A stretch of DNA of 64,000 bases from Rhodanobacter sp. OK091 (GTDB lineage Bacteria; Pseudomonadota; Gammaproteobacteria; Xanthomonadales; Rhodanobacteraceae). Position numbers and translations under genes: made by a program. Shown here in pieces: positions 13,291 to 21,193 of the stretch. Numbering within the stretch: the stretch's first letter is position 1; each line of letters starts with the position of its first letter. The stretch spans positions 1 to 64,000 of the forward strand of contig NZ_FRCH01000001.1 of assembly GCF_900142825.1 (NCBI RefSeq). Reading direction: 5' to 3'. The notes beneath the pieces were generated by a model that saw only the letters and a program-made list of their open reading frames with translations, did no database searches and was not told the DNA's origin.

Positions 13291-14493
13291 CTAAATCTCC
13301 AAACAATCAAACCGCCGATCCGCCTCCACCTCCGCCTCATAGTCCACATCCCCCCGGTCAAACCCGAACAGCTGCAAAAACTCGTGCTTGTAGCCGGCGT
13401 AGTCGGTGATCTGCTTGAGGTTTTCGGTGGTGACTGTAGGCCAGAGGGTTTTGCAGGGGATCTGCACGTCGTCGCGCAGCTCCCAGTCGTCCAGCCGCAG
13501 GCGGCCTTCGTCGTCGGTGGGTGCCGCTTTGCCATCAGCACGGTAGAGGCGGTCGTGGAAAAGGCGGTTGGCCTGTTCGATGGGGCCTTCGTGGATGCCC
13601 TTCTCCTTCATGATCTTGAAGGCGATGGACACGTACAGCGGGATCACCGGGATCGCGGCGCTGGCCTGGGTGACGACGGACTTCATCACGCCGACGTAGG
13701 CTTCGAGGCCGGGGTGGCGGCTGCGCAGTTGCTTGGCGGTGTTGTCCAGGTGCTGCTTGGCCTGGCCCAAAGTGCCGTGCCAGTACATCGGCCAAGTGAT
13801 CTCGGTGCCGATGTAGCTGTAGGCGACGGTCTTGGCGTGCTCGGCCAGTACGCCGGCGGCGCTCAGCGCGTCGATCCACAGCGCCCAGTCCTCGCCGCCC
13901 ATCACGGTGACGGTGTCCTTGATTTCCTGCTCGGTGGCCGGCTCGATGGTGGCCTCGATCACGGTGTCCTTGTTGGTGTCGACCGAGGTGTTGGTGAACG
14001 GCTTGCCGATGGTCTTGAGCGCCGAGCGCACCACTTCGCCGGTGTCCGGCAGCTTGCGCACGGGCGAGGCCAGCGAATAGACCACCAGGTCGATCTGGCC
14101 GCCCATCTCGTTCTTGATGATCTCGATCGCGCGGGCGCGGGTTTCGTTGGCGAACGCGTCGCCGTTGATCGACTTGCTGTACAGGCCGGCCTGCTTGGCC
14201 GCCTTGTCGAACGCGGCGGAGTTGTACCAGCCGGCGGTGCCGGTCTTCTCCGGGCTGCTGGGCTTCTCGAAGAACACGCCCAGCGTGGCCGCGCCGTAGC
14301 CGAACGCGGCGGTGATGCGCGAGGCCAGGCCGTAGCCGGTGGAGGCGCCGATCACCAGCACGCGCTTGGGACCCTTCGCCGCATCGTGGCCCGCGGCCTG
14401 GGTGACCTTGATCTGGTCGAGCACGTTGTGCTCGCAACCGACCGGGTGGGCGGTGATGCAGATGAATCCGCGGACTTTGGGCTTGATGATCAC
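13291..14493 (-). CDS. fabV: Trans-2-enoyl-ACP/CoA reductase FabV
   Basis: 400 residues from a GTG at 14493, chosen because AGGAG lies 8 bp upstream and the product then begins [20 protein letters not shown] as in FabV proteins. NADH-binding [12 protein letters not shown] (about 48-59). The catalytic Y-x8-K pair is in [10 protein letters not shown]. FabV does the last reduction in fatty-acid elongation and is triclosan-resistant. Length and all conserved blocks are intact. The upstream region is filled with REP-like repeats. Confidence 0.95.
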   Translation of the reverse strand: MIIKPKVRGFICITAHPVGCEHNVLDQIKVTQAAGHDAAKGPKRVLVIGASTGYGLASRITAAFGYGAATLGVFFEKPSSPEKTGTAGWYNSAAFDKAAKQAGLYSKSINGDAFANETRARAIEIIKNEMGGQIDLVVYSLASPVRKLPDTGEVVRSALKTIGKPFTNTSVDTNKDTVIEATIEPATEQEIKDTVTVMGGEDWALWIDALSAAGVLAEHAKTVAYSYIGTEITWPMYWHGTLGQAKQHLDNTAKQLRSRHPGLEAYVGVMKSVVTQASAAIPVIPLYVSIAFKIMKEKGIHEGPIEQANRLFHDRLYRADGKAAPTDDEGRLRLDDWELRDDVQIPCKTLWPTVTTENLKQITDYAGYKHEFLQLFGFDRGDVDYEAEVEADRRFDCLEI

Positions 14494-14587
14494 TCGATGG
14501 CTCCTGCTGCTGTTCGGCAATTCGCCATATTAACCAAGCTGGGGGGCCATGCGCTGCCGTAGGGAGGTTCGGGTGGCCCGTTTTACT

Positions 14588-14847
14588 CGTCATCCCGGCG
14601 AAGGCCGGGATCGCAGTTGCTCGTGCAGTTGCTCGTGCGAAAGACCGGATGGATGACTGGCTTTGTTGCTGAAGAGCGATTCCGGCCTTCGCCGGAATGA
14701 CGATATTCGGTTTTGCTCGTCATCCCGGCGGAGGCCGGAGAAGTGTTTCAACAGCGAAGCTGGTCATCGCCGTTGCTCGTGCGAAAGACCGGATGGATGA
14801 CTGGCTTTGTTGCTGAAGAGCGATTCCGGCCTTCGCCGGAATGACGA
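14588..14847. repeat. REP-like cluster with a perfect 76-bp direct duplication
   Basis: Hairpin units CGTCATCCCGGCGAAGGC and TCCGGCCTTCGCCGGAATGA alternate here. The stretches 14628-14703 and 14772-14847 are identical over 76 bp, separated by 68 bp. Part of the 420-bp gene-free interval upstream of fabV; no gene is visible in it. Confidence 0.8.
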
Positions 14848-14913
14848 CATGAGGGAACGAGGCATTCCGAGGGAGCGACTTCGACTGAAGCCCACTTCGG
14901 AATCGCCACACGC

Positions 14914-15249
14914 TCAGGCGACGTCATGCGGAAGCGGGACGAGGAAGTCCGCTACCGGCTCAAGGATGATTTCCGGCAGGCTTTCGGCAATGGCTCCACG
15001 CAGTTGGGCCCAGGCTTCGGGATCGACCGAGGGACGGGCCAGACCTTCCGCCTTGGCCTCGGCCGATGGCCACTGGGTGTAGCTGTACCAAATATCGTCG
15101 GGCCCGCGATGCAGACGCGAGCCCAGCGAGCCCCGTTCGCTCACCAGCAATGGAGTGACCCGCGACCAGGCCTGGACAAAGGCTTGTTCGGCCCCGGGGT
15201 GCAGGCGCCAGCGGTAGAGGGCGCAGAAAACAGTATGGGCGTTGCTCAT
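14914..15249 (-). CDS. Antibiotic-biosynthesis-monooxygenase-like small protein
   Basis: 111 residues. The layout VFCALYRWRLHPGAEQAFVQ, then GSLGSRLHRGPDDIWYSYTQ and SAEAKAEGL, fits the ABM ferredoxin-like dimeric fold. Such proteins range from quinol monooxygenases to enzymes with no known substrate, and nothing here fixes the reaction. Monocistronic, minus strand. Confidence 0.65.
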   Translation of the reverse strand: MSNAHTVFCALYRWRLHPGAEQAFVQAWSRVTPLLVSERGSLGSRLHRGPDDIWYSYTQWPSAEAKAEGLARPSVDPEAWAQLRGAIAESLPEIILEPVADFLVPLPHDVA

Positions 15250-15381
15250 GGACTCTCACTATGTTGTACACGGCGCATGCGGTTCGCAGCGCCAATGTTG
15301 GGATCAAGCAATGCCGGAAGGGTCTGCCTCGAACAAATGACTAGCCCGCAGGATCCCGTGTCTGAATCGCGCGGGTCACTT

Positions 15382-15780
15382 CTATTCCGGCATGGCGCCT
15401 ACGTGGAAGAGTCCCCAGCCATGGCCGTCCGGGTCGACAAAGCTGTGCGAGTACATGAAGCCCAGATCTTCCGGCTTGTCGTAGGTCGAACCGCCCGCGG
15501 CGAGCGCTTTGGCAACGAGGCTATCGACTTCATCGCGACTCTCGCACTGGAGGTTGAGCAAGACTTCGACAGCCTTGCTCGTGTCGCAGATGGCTTTGGG
15601 CGTGAACTCCTGAAACCTGGCGTGCGTGGTCAGCATCACCGAAATCGTGTCGCTGATGACGATGCACCCGCCAGTCTCATCGCCGAGCTGCGGGTTCCGT
15701 GAAAAACCGAGTGCCTCGAAGAAGGCCAGTGACTTCGGGAGGTCGACGACCGGGAGGTTGATGAATATTTGTTTGCTCAC
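15382..15780 (-). CDS. VOC-family (glyoxalase/bleomycin-resistance-like) protein
   Basis: 132 residues from a GTG at 15780 with GAGGA 7 bp upstream. It has the beta-alpha-beta pattern of VOC proteins: IFINLPVVDLPKSLAFFEAL at the start, GGCIVISDTISVML in the middle, and SHSFVDPDGHGWGLFHVG at the end with the usual metal-site Glu position replaced. These are often lactoylglutathione-lyase relatives or small resistance proteins. The substrate is not predictable. Confidence 0.75.
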   Translation of the reverse strand: MSKQIFINLPVVDLPKSLAFFEALGFSRNPQLGDETGGCIVISDTISVMLTTHARFQEFTPKAICDTSKAVEVLLNLQCESRDEVDSLVAKALAAGGSTYDKPEDLGFMYSHSFVDPDGHGWGLFHVGAMPE

Positions 15781-15836
15781 AGGTCGGTCCTCTGTGTTGA
15801 TGGTGGTGTGGATATCCGCTGCAGCCTAGTGCTGGA

Positions 15837-16360
15837 GTTAGGCCTCACCGCGATAGATACTCTGATCGCAGTGGTAACGATTGTCAGGGTTGAGCGCGCG
15901 CAGACGCTCCACTTCAGCCCAAGTCGAATCCCAGGATCCTTCGGCCGAGAGTGGCCTACCAGGATATTCGTCTTCGAGCTGCTGGAACACGCGCCATACC
16001 GGCAAGTCAGAAGCTGCGCTGGAATCAAAGTAGGCATCCAGGAAACCCGGAAACCAGCCTGAGTCCATGCCCATGGACATATGCTCCGTACCCCCGAGGA
16101 AGACCAAGCCCCAAGGGTTACGGGGACCGAAACCATTCTCGCAGTACGCGATGCCAGTGTTGGATGCCTTGTGTTCGAGCACAGACCAGCAAGGATAGGC
16201 TTCGTCGGCGGCACCGTAGTCCCAGCCGCGCATAACTGGGTTCGGCGAAACCAATAGTGCTCGCACATGAGCCACGACCCGAGCATCATCCAGCACGGCA
16301 AGTTCGGCTTCGACTATTTCGAGCAGTTGAGCAGCAGTGATAGTCACAGTGAGGCCTAAC
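15837..16360. repeat. 12-bp inverted repeats framing a small gene
   Basis: GTTAGGCCTCAC at 15837-15848 and GTGAGGCCTAAC at 16349-16360 are exact complements and bracket the gene at 15838-16347. Each contains GTTAGGC/GCCTAAC, the core pattern (GTTRRRY/RYYYAAC) of integron attC sites, but no full attC can be drawn. Confidence 0.6.
15838..16347 (-). CDS. Hypothetical protein, possible lone cassette gene
   Basis: 169 residues if the GTG at 16347 is used; this start lies 1 bp inside the GTGAGGCCTAAC repeat. A longer frame upstream has no better ribosome site. The sequence is acidic and tryptophan-rich (VMRGWDYGAADEAYPCWSVL, FLGGTEHMSMGMDSGWFPG, PVWRVFQQLEDEYPGRPLS) and soluble. I do not recognise it; SMI1/KNR4-like immunity proteins have a comparable look but no specific match is claimed. 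Confidence 0.5.
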   Translation of the reverse strand: MTITAAQLLEIVEAELAVLDDARVVAHVRALLVSPNPVMRGWDYGAADEAYPCWSVLEHKASNTGIAYCENGFGPRNPWGLVFLGGTEHMSMGMDSGWFPGFLDAYFDSSAASDLPVWRVFQQLEDEYPGRPLSAEGSWDSTWAEVERLRALNPDNRYHCDQSIYRGEA

Positions 16361-16499
16361 GCCAAGTAGATTTCGAAATGAAGTCTAATCCTGCAGCCTG
16401 TCTCAGAAGAACCAATTCCCTTGCGGACTTCGTTCTCAAAGCACCCATAGCCTGGTTGCCTTGTTGCAGCCTGAACCCGCCAACCCATCCCGCAGCAAG

Positions 16500-16640
16500 T
16501 CAGGGTGATGCAGCCGCGGCATTCAAAGCCGCGACCATGCCTCGTATCTGCTCGGCATCACTGCCCAGCTCGCTGCCTTCCATATCACTCAGCAGCGGTC
16601 GTCGATGGTGCATGCCCGACGGCAGCTGGTGTTTGGCGGA
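16500..16640 (-). pseudogene. Duplicated 3' end of cutC
   Basis: 46 codons reading SAKHQLPSGMHHRRPLLSD and on to a stop, nearly the same as the last 45 codons of the intact cutC at 16748, with scattered substitutions (GGELGSDVEQV to GSELGSDAEQI). The REP pair at 16649-16724 lies between the two copies. A fragment, not a gene. Confidence 0.75.
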
Positions 16641-16648
16641 TGACCACG

Positions 16649-16724
16649 GTGGGAGCGGCTTCAGCCGCGATGCTTTTGTTTGTGGGCTCTGAAGCAAGGG
16701 CATCGCGACTGAAGTCGCTCCCAC
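16649..16724. repeat. REP inverted pair (GTGGGAGC family)
   Basis: GTGGGAGCGGCTTCAGCCGC (16649 on) and its near-complement GACTGAAGTCGCTCCCAC (to 16724), each followed inward by GATGC/GCATC. This is the common Pseudomonas/Xanthomonadales REP arrangement (REPIN). Confidence 0.85.
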
Positions 16725-16747
16725 AGGGGCTGTGCAGGCCGCGAAAT

Positions 16748-17485
16748 TCAGGGGTTCTCATGGACCTGGGCTTGCAGTGCGACAACGAGCGCACGCACCT
16801 GCTCCACATCGCTGCCCAGCTCGCCGCCTTCCATGTCGCTCAGCAGCGGGCGCCGATGGTGCATGCCTGACGGCAGCTGGTGTTTGGCGGAGGCGTGGAA
16901 TTCATGCGCGCCGGTGGCGGCGGCCAGCGCGGCGATGTTCTGCGCGGTGACACCGGCGCCGGGCATCACGACAAGACGTCCCGCGGCTTGCACCACCAGC
17001 TGGCGGATCAGCGCCGCGCCATCCGGCGCGCTGGCCTGTGTGCCCGAGGTGAGGATGCGTTCGCAGCCTAGCGCCACGATATCTTCCAGCGCTTGCGCCG
17101 GTTCGCGGCTGAGATCGAACGCGCGGTGGAAGGTGATGCCCATGCCCTTGGCCGCGGCGATCAGCGTACGGCAGCGCGCCACATCCACGCCGCCATCGGC
17201 ATCGAGCGCGCCGATCACCACGCCATCGCAGCCCAGCGCAACGCAGACTTCGATGTCGCGCCGCATGGTCTCGCATTCCAGCTCGCTGTAGAGGAAGTCG
17301 CCGGCGCGCGGGCGTATCAGCACGTACAGCGGAATATGCAGGTGTTCGCGGGCCAGCGCGATCTGCGCCCGCGAAGGGGTCAGCCCGCCCAGCTCCAGTG
17401 CGGTGCAGAGTTCGACCCGCCCTGCTCCGCCTTCCTGGGCGGCCAGCGCGGAGGCGACGGAGTTCGCAGCGATTTCGAGGATCAT
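16748..17485 (-). CDS. cutC: Copper homeostasis protein CutC family
   Basis: 245 residues from ATG 17485, which overlaps the stop of the upstream gene (ATGA). TIM-barrel signature pieces: MILEIAANSVASALAAQEGG, GRVELCTALELGGLTPS, VLIRPRAGDFLYS, GITFHRAFD, RILTSGTQ and VMPGAGV. The name comes from an old copper-tolerance link; the true role is unclear. The C-terminal HQLPSGMHHRRPLL is duplicated downstream at 16500-16640. Confidence 0.85.
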   Translation of the reverse strand: MILEIAANSVASALAAQEGGAGRVELCTALELGGLTPSRAQIALAREHLHIPLYVLIRPRAGDFLYSELECETMRRDIEVCVALGCDGVVIGALDADGGVDVARCRTLIAAAKGMGITFHRAFDLSREPAQALEDIVALGCERILTSGTQASAPDGAALIRQLVVQAAGRLVVMPGAGVTAQNIAALAAATGAHEFHASAKHQLPSGMHHRRPLLSDMEGGELGSDVEQVRALVVALQAQVHENP

Positions 17486-18561
17486 GAGTAGTTCGTCGTG
17501 TAGACGCTCTGCGCGGGGATCAAACCGTCCTGCTTCTTCGCATCGCATACGGCGTAGGAGAAGCCGCGCTGGATCGCGTACGCGCCGACCTCGCCCGCGC
17601 GGTTCATCGCCAGGAAACCGACTTGCAGCGTCTTCGACGCCTCCGGGCGGCGACGGACGATGCGCATCACCGCCTCCTTGCACGCTTCCTGCGGCGAGCG
17701 GCCCTGGCGCATCAGCTCGACCACCAGGAAGCTGCCGGCATTGCGTATCACTTCCTCGCCGACTCCGGTGGAGGTGGCGCCGCCGATCTCGCCGTCCACG
17801 TACAGCCCGGCGCCGATGATAGGGCTATCGCCGACGCGGCCGCGCATTTTCCACGCCATGCCGCTGGTGGTGCAGGCGCCGGCCAGGCGGCCTTGCGCGT
17901 CGATCGCCAGCATGCCGATGGTGTCGTGGTTGTGGGCGCCGCCGGGCATGCCAGTCTTGCCCTTGCCATAGTCATGCACTTCGCTGTTGATCGAGGGCTG
18001 GTACTTCGCCGTCTTCTGCCACTCGTGCCAGGCCTTTTCGGATTCCGGCGTGAGCAGCTCTTCTTTCTTGAAGCCTTGTTCCAGCGCGAACTGCAAGGCG
18101 CCCTCGCCGACCAGCAGCACGTGCGGCGTGCGCTCCATCACCCGTCGCGCCACCGAGATCGGATGGGCGATGTGTTCGATCGCCGCGACCGCGCCGCAAT
18201 TGCCATCGGCATCCATGATGCTGGCGTCGAGGCTGACGTGACCATCGCGATCGGGATAGCCGGCCCTGCCGACGCTGTGATTCTTCAGGTCGGACTCGGG
18301 CACTTGCACGCCGGTCTCGACCGCGTCCAGCGCATGGCCGCCCTTGCCGAGGATCGCCCAGGCCGCCTGGTTCGCGGCGATGCCGAAGTCCCAGGTCGAG
18401 ATCACCCGCGCGGTCGTCGTTGGCGGCGTGCGAGGTGCGGGACCGGCGGCCAGCTTGCCGCTTTGGTCTATCGGTCCGGCGGCCAGCTTGCCGCCCCAGG
18501 CCAGCATCGAAGCGGAAGCTCCCAGTAGGGAAGCCTTGAGGAAACGTCGGCGATCAGTCAT
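17482..18561 (-). CDS. Tat-exported N4-(beta-N-acetylglucosaminyl)-L-asparaginase family protein
   Basis: 359 residues from ATG 18561. The start MTDRRRFLKASLLGASASML is a Tat signal with the twin-arginine motif. The Ntn-hydrolase features are present: HNHDTIGMLAI holds the nucleophile threonine that becomes the N-terminus of the beta subunit after self-cleavage, with GRVGDSPIIGAGLYVD and the GGATSTGVGEE substrate loop downstream. Family enzymes remove sugar-linked or plain asparagine/isoaspartyl groups; periplasmic export fits scavenging. Coupled to cutC by a 4-bp overlap. Confidence 0.85.
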   Translation of the reverse strand: MTDRRRFLKASLLGASASMLAWGGKLAAGPIDQSGKLAAGPAPRTPPTTTARVISTWDFGIAANQAAWAILGKGGHALDAVETGVQVPESDLKNHSVGRAGYPDRDGHVSLDASIMDADGNCGAVAAIEHIAHPISVARRVMERTPHVLLVGEGALQFALEQGFKKEELLTPESEKAWHEWQKTAKYQPSINSEVHDYGKGKTGMPGGAHNHDTIGMLAIDAQGRLAGACTTSGMAWKMRGRVGDSPIIGAGLYVDGEIGGATSTGVGEEVIRNAGSFLVVELMRQGRSPQEACKEAVMRIVRRRPEASKTLQVGFLAMNRAGEVGAYAIQRGFSYAVCDAKKQDGLIPAQSVYTTNYS

Positions 18562-18586
18562 CACTTTCTCCAGGTCACAAAGCAAA

Positions 18587-18609
18587 AACCCCGCACAGGA
18601 TGCGGGGTT
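18587..18609 (-). terminator. Terminator of the cold-shock gene
   Basis: AACCCCGCA / TGCGGGGTT stem with loop CAGGA and five Ts on the minus strand, 32 bp after the csp stop. Confidence 0.85.
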
Positions 18610-18640
18610 TCCTTCTTGCTGTACAAGGTTGCCTGGTTGA

Positions 18641-18844
18641 TCAGGCAGCTTCGACGGCCGAAGCCTGGGCGCCCTTCGGCCCCTGGGTGATGTCGAACTT
18701 CACGCGCTGACCTTCCTGCAGGCTGCGGAAGCCCTTGCTGGTGATCGCCGAAAAATGGACGAAAACGTCCGCCCCTCCGTCCTCAGGCGAGATGAAACCG
18801 AAACCCTTGGCGTCGTTGAACCATTTGACCGTACCAAAACTCAT
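18641..18844 (-). CDS. CspA-family cold-shock protein
   Basis: 67 residues, the standard length, from ATG 18844. RNA-binding motifs RNP1 [11 protein letters not shown] and RNP2 VFVHFSAI are intact; the start [17 protein letters not shown] is typical. It would melt RNA structure in the cytosol. The long leader region upstream (18845-19000) is usual for such genes; the paralogue type (cold-induced or constitutive) cannot be told. Confidence 0.95.
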   Translation of the reverse strand: MSFGTVKWFNDAKGFGFISPEDGGADVFVHFSAITSKGFRSLQEGQRVKFDITQGPKGAQASAVEAA

Positions 18845-19021
18845 TGCGCGAACCTCTGGATCCATGAATGGGTGCGCCAGGCTTCGCGCTGAACCACCTA
18901 CTTCCCCCGGTTCGCCGCCCTGGCTGGCGAAAAGTAGCAATATGTGAAGGCCGAGCGCAATACGAGAAATACCCGGGACACGCAAAGCCGGACGCCGTAC
19001 TCAGCTTTTCGGCATATGAAG

Positions 19022-19250
19022 AGTGTCGAAACTCAGCCATGCTTCTGCCGTTCGCCCCCGGATCAAGTCCGGGGCAGGCTCTGAGCGTAGGCCGTAAGGC
19101 CGCACGCGGGGAGTGGCCATGGATGGCCACGGCTTTGAGGAGCGAGGAAGTCGAAGGGCACCAGCGAAGAAGCGCTTCGACTCCGCTCGCTGACGCGAGC
19201 TACGCTCAGCGCGAACGGGGGGGTTCACTTTACGGCTGAGTTTCGACACT
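19022..19250. mobile_element. MITE-like element at the end of the methylthioinosine phosphorylase gene
   Basis: 229 bp with perfect 17-bp terminal inverted repeats AGTGTCGAAACTCAGCC / GGCTGAGTTTCGACACT. It is flanked by 15-bp direct repeats TCAGCTTTTCGGCAT (19001-19015 and 19253-19267); the right copy is the last five codons of the phosphorylase gene. No gene inside. Structure fits a non-autonomous element. Confidence 0.6.
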
Positions 19251-19252
19251 AA

Positions 19253-19996
19253 TCAGCTTTTCGGCATGGCGGCGAGGATGCGCGGCACCTCGGCGGTGGC
19301 TGCCGCCAGATGCGCGAAGATTTCTTCGATGCTGATTTCCGCCTCGTCGCCGCAACCGGCAGCGAAGTTCGCGACCAGCGCCAGACACGCGTAGTCGAGC
19401 ATCAGCTCACGCGCCAGCGCGGCCTCGGGCATGCCGGTCATGCCGACCAGATCGCAGCCGTCGCGCTTCATGCGGGCGATCTCGGCCCGCGTTTCCAGCC
19501 GCGGCCCCTGCGTCGCGCCGTAGCAGCCGCCGCCGATCACCGCGATGTCCGCCGCACGCGCCGCCGCCAGCAGTTGCAGGCGCAGCGACTCGGTATACGG
19601 CTCGCTGAAGTCGATGTGCTTCACCTCGGCGCCGTCGACATCGCAGTAGCTGGTGTAGCGGCCGTGGGTGTAGTCGATGAGTTGATCCGGCACCACGATT
19701 ACCCGCGGGCCCAGGTCGCCACGGATGCCGCCCACCGCATTGACGCCGATCACCCGGCGCGCGCCGAGACTGTGCAGCGCCCACAGGTTGGCGCGATAGT
19801 TGACCCGATGCGGCGGCAAGGTATGGCTCTCGCCGTGGCGAGCCAGAAACGCCAGGCGCTTGCCGGCGAAATCGCCGATCACCACGTCGCCCGAGGCTGT
19901 GCCGTAAGGCGTGTCCACGCTGTGACGCGACGCGTTCTCCAGGCCGGGCAAGTTGTACAAGCCGCTGCCGCCGATGACGGCCAGATCGATGTTCAC
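19253..19996 (-). CDS. S-methyl-5'-thioinosine/thioadenosine phosphorylase
   Basis: 247 residues of the PNP/MTAP family. Phosphate site GGSGLYNLPGL near residue 9; FLARHGESHTLPPHRVNYRA; and VGMTGMPEAALARE, where the GMTGMPE version matches methylthioinosine phosphorylases described in Pseudomonas rather than human-type MTAP. It splits methylthio-nucleosides in methionine and purine salvage. Same strand as the FMN reductase and hpt, and probably part of a purine salvage group. The stop is embedded in a MITE target repeat. Confidence 0.85.
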   Translation of the reverse strand: MNIDLAVIGGSGLYNLPGLENASRHSVDTPYGTASGDVVIGDFAGKRLAFLARHGESHTLPPHRVNYRANLWALHSLGARRVIGVNAVGGIRGDLGPRVIVVPDQLIDYTHGRYTSYCDVDGAEVKHIDFSEPYTESLRLQLLAAARAADIAVIGGGCYGATQGPRLETRAEIARMKRDGCDLVGMTGMPEAALARELMLDYACLALVANFAAGCGDEAEISIEEIFAHLAAATAEVPRILAAMPKS

Positions 19997-20042
19997 GGGT
20001 CAGTCCTGCTCTTGATGGATCGCGAGTTCGGAGATCGCACGC

Positions 20043-20597
20043 TCAACCACGCAGAGCGGCGAGCCGGGTCGCATAGCTTTGCAGATGGCGGGCCAGTGCG
20101 TCACGGGTGCGCTCGTCGGCCAGGCGGCCGTCGACGATCTTGGTATGCGCCTGAAACACCAGCACCTCGCCTAGCGGCTCCGTCTGCGCACCGGCGCGGC
20201 GCAGGACCAGGCGCAACTGGTCTTGCGCGCGCACCGTGCCGGTGATGCCGGGGCTGGCACCGGCGATGCAGACGATCTTGCCGGCCAGCACCGCCGTGTG
20301 GCGGTCCCTGCCCGATCGCGAGGCCCAGTCGATGGCGTTCTTGAGCACGCCGGTGATGCCGCCGTTGTATTCAGGGCAGGCCAGGAACAAGCCATCGGCG
20401 TTATCGATCGCCTGTTTCAGGGCGGCGACGGGTTCGGGATCACCTTGATCCTCGACGTCCTGATCGAACAACGGCAAGTCATGCAGTCGATGGATGGCGA
20501 TGGACATGCCGGCCGGCGCCAGTTCCTGCGCGGCATGCAACAAGGCGGTGTTGAAGGAGGCCGCGCGCAGGCTGCCGGAAATGCCGAGGATGTTCAT
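20043..20597 (-). CDS. NADPH-dependent FMN reductase family protein
   Basis: 184 residues from ATG 20597. Flavodoxin-like fold: MNILGISGSLRAASFNTALL binds the FMN phosphate, CPEYNGGITGVLKNAIDW is the family signature, and IAGASPGITGTVRAQDQL follows. Such proteins act as quinone or chromate/azo reductases using FMN. Located between the phosphorylase and hpt genes on the same strand. Confidence 0.9.
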   Translation of the reverse strand: MNILGISGSLRAASFNTALLHAAQELAPAGMSIAIHRLHDLPLFDQDVEDQGDPEPVAALKQAIDNADGLFLACPEYNGGITGVLKNAIDWASRSGRDRHTAVLAGKIVCIAGASPGITGTVRAQDQLRLVLRRAGAQTEPLGEVLVFQAHTKIVDGRLADERTRDALARHLQSYATRLAALRG

Positions 20598-20644
20598 GCA
20601 CGATAGTCCTGTTCTGTTCGCACGATGGGGCGTCGCGGGAGGAG

Positions 20645-21193
20645 CTACCTCAGCGCATAGATACCGGGGAGATTGCGGCCCTGTTCGTAGTAGTCCATGC
20701 CATAGCCGAACACGTAGCGATCCGGCAGCTCGACGCCGTTGAAATCGGAAGCGATGCCTTCGACCAGACGGTCGTGCCGCTTGGTGCACAGGCTGACGAT
20801 CAGCACCTTTTTCGCGCCGCGCACATAGCAGTCCTCGCGCACCGCCTTCAGCGTGTGGCCTTCGTCGAGGATGTCGTCGACCAGCAGCACCACGCGACCG
20901 GCCAGCGGCACGAGCGGTTCACGCAGCCAGTGCAGCTCGCTGCCGGAGGTGGCGCCGCGGTAGCGCGTGGCATGCACGTAGTCGAATTCCATATCGGTGC
21001 GGATAGACAGCGCCAGCTGGCCGGCGAAGATCAGCGCGCCGTTCATCACGGTGAGGAAGACCGCGCGTTCGCCATCCAGCGCGGCGTCGATGCGCCGGCC
21101 CATGTCGGCGATCACGGTGTCCAATTCGCCGCGCCCGTGCAGCAGATCCGACTGTGCCAGCGCATCGGCAAGCGAAGGTATGGGGGTATTCAT
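20645..21193 (-). CDS. hpt: Hypoxanthine-guanine phosphoribosyltransferase
   Basis: 182 residues. The PRPP-binding motif VVLLVDDILDEGHTL is intact and FLTVMNGALIFAGQL is near the start of the fold. It returns hypoxanthine and guanine to nucleotides. The start overlaps the nagZ stop by ATGA, so the order on the transcript is CYTH gene, nagZ, hpt. Confidence 0.93.
   Translation of the reverse strand: MNTPIPSLADALAQSDLLHGRGELDTVIADMGRRIDAALDGERAVFLTVMNGALIFAGQLALSIRTDMEFDYVHATRYRGATSGSELHWLREPLVPLAGRVVLLVDDILDEGHTLKAVREDCYVRGAKKVLIVSLCTKRHDRLVEGIASDFNGVELPDRYVFGYGMDYYEQGRNLPGIYALR

Noticed and set aside
14588-14847. Repeats that might be a CRISPR array
   Set aside because: Only two long identical units plus palindromic REP hairpins; no regular spacing, no cas genes.
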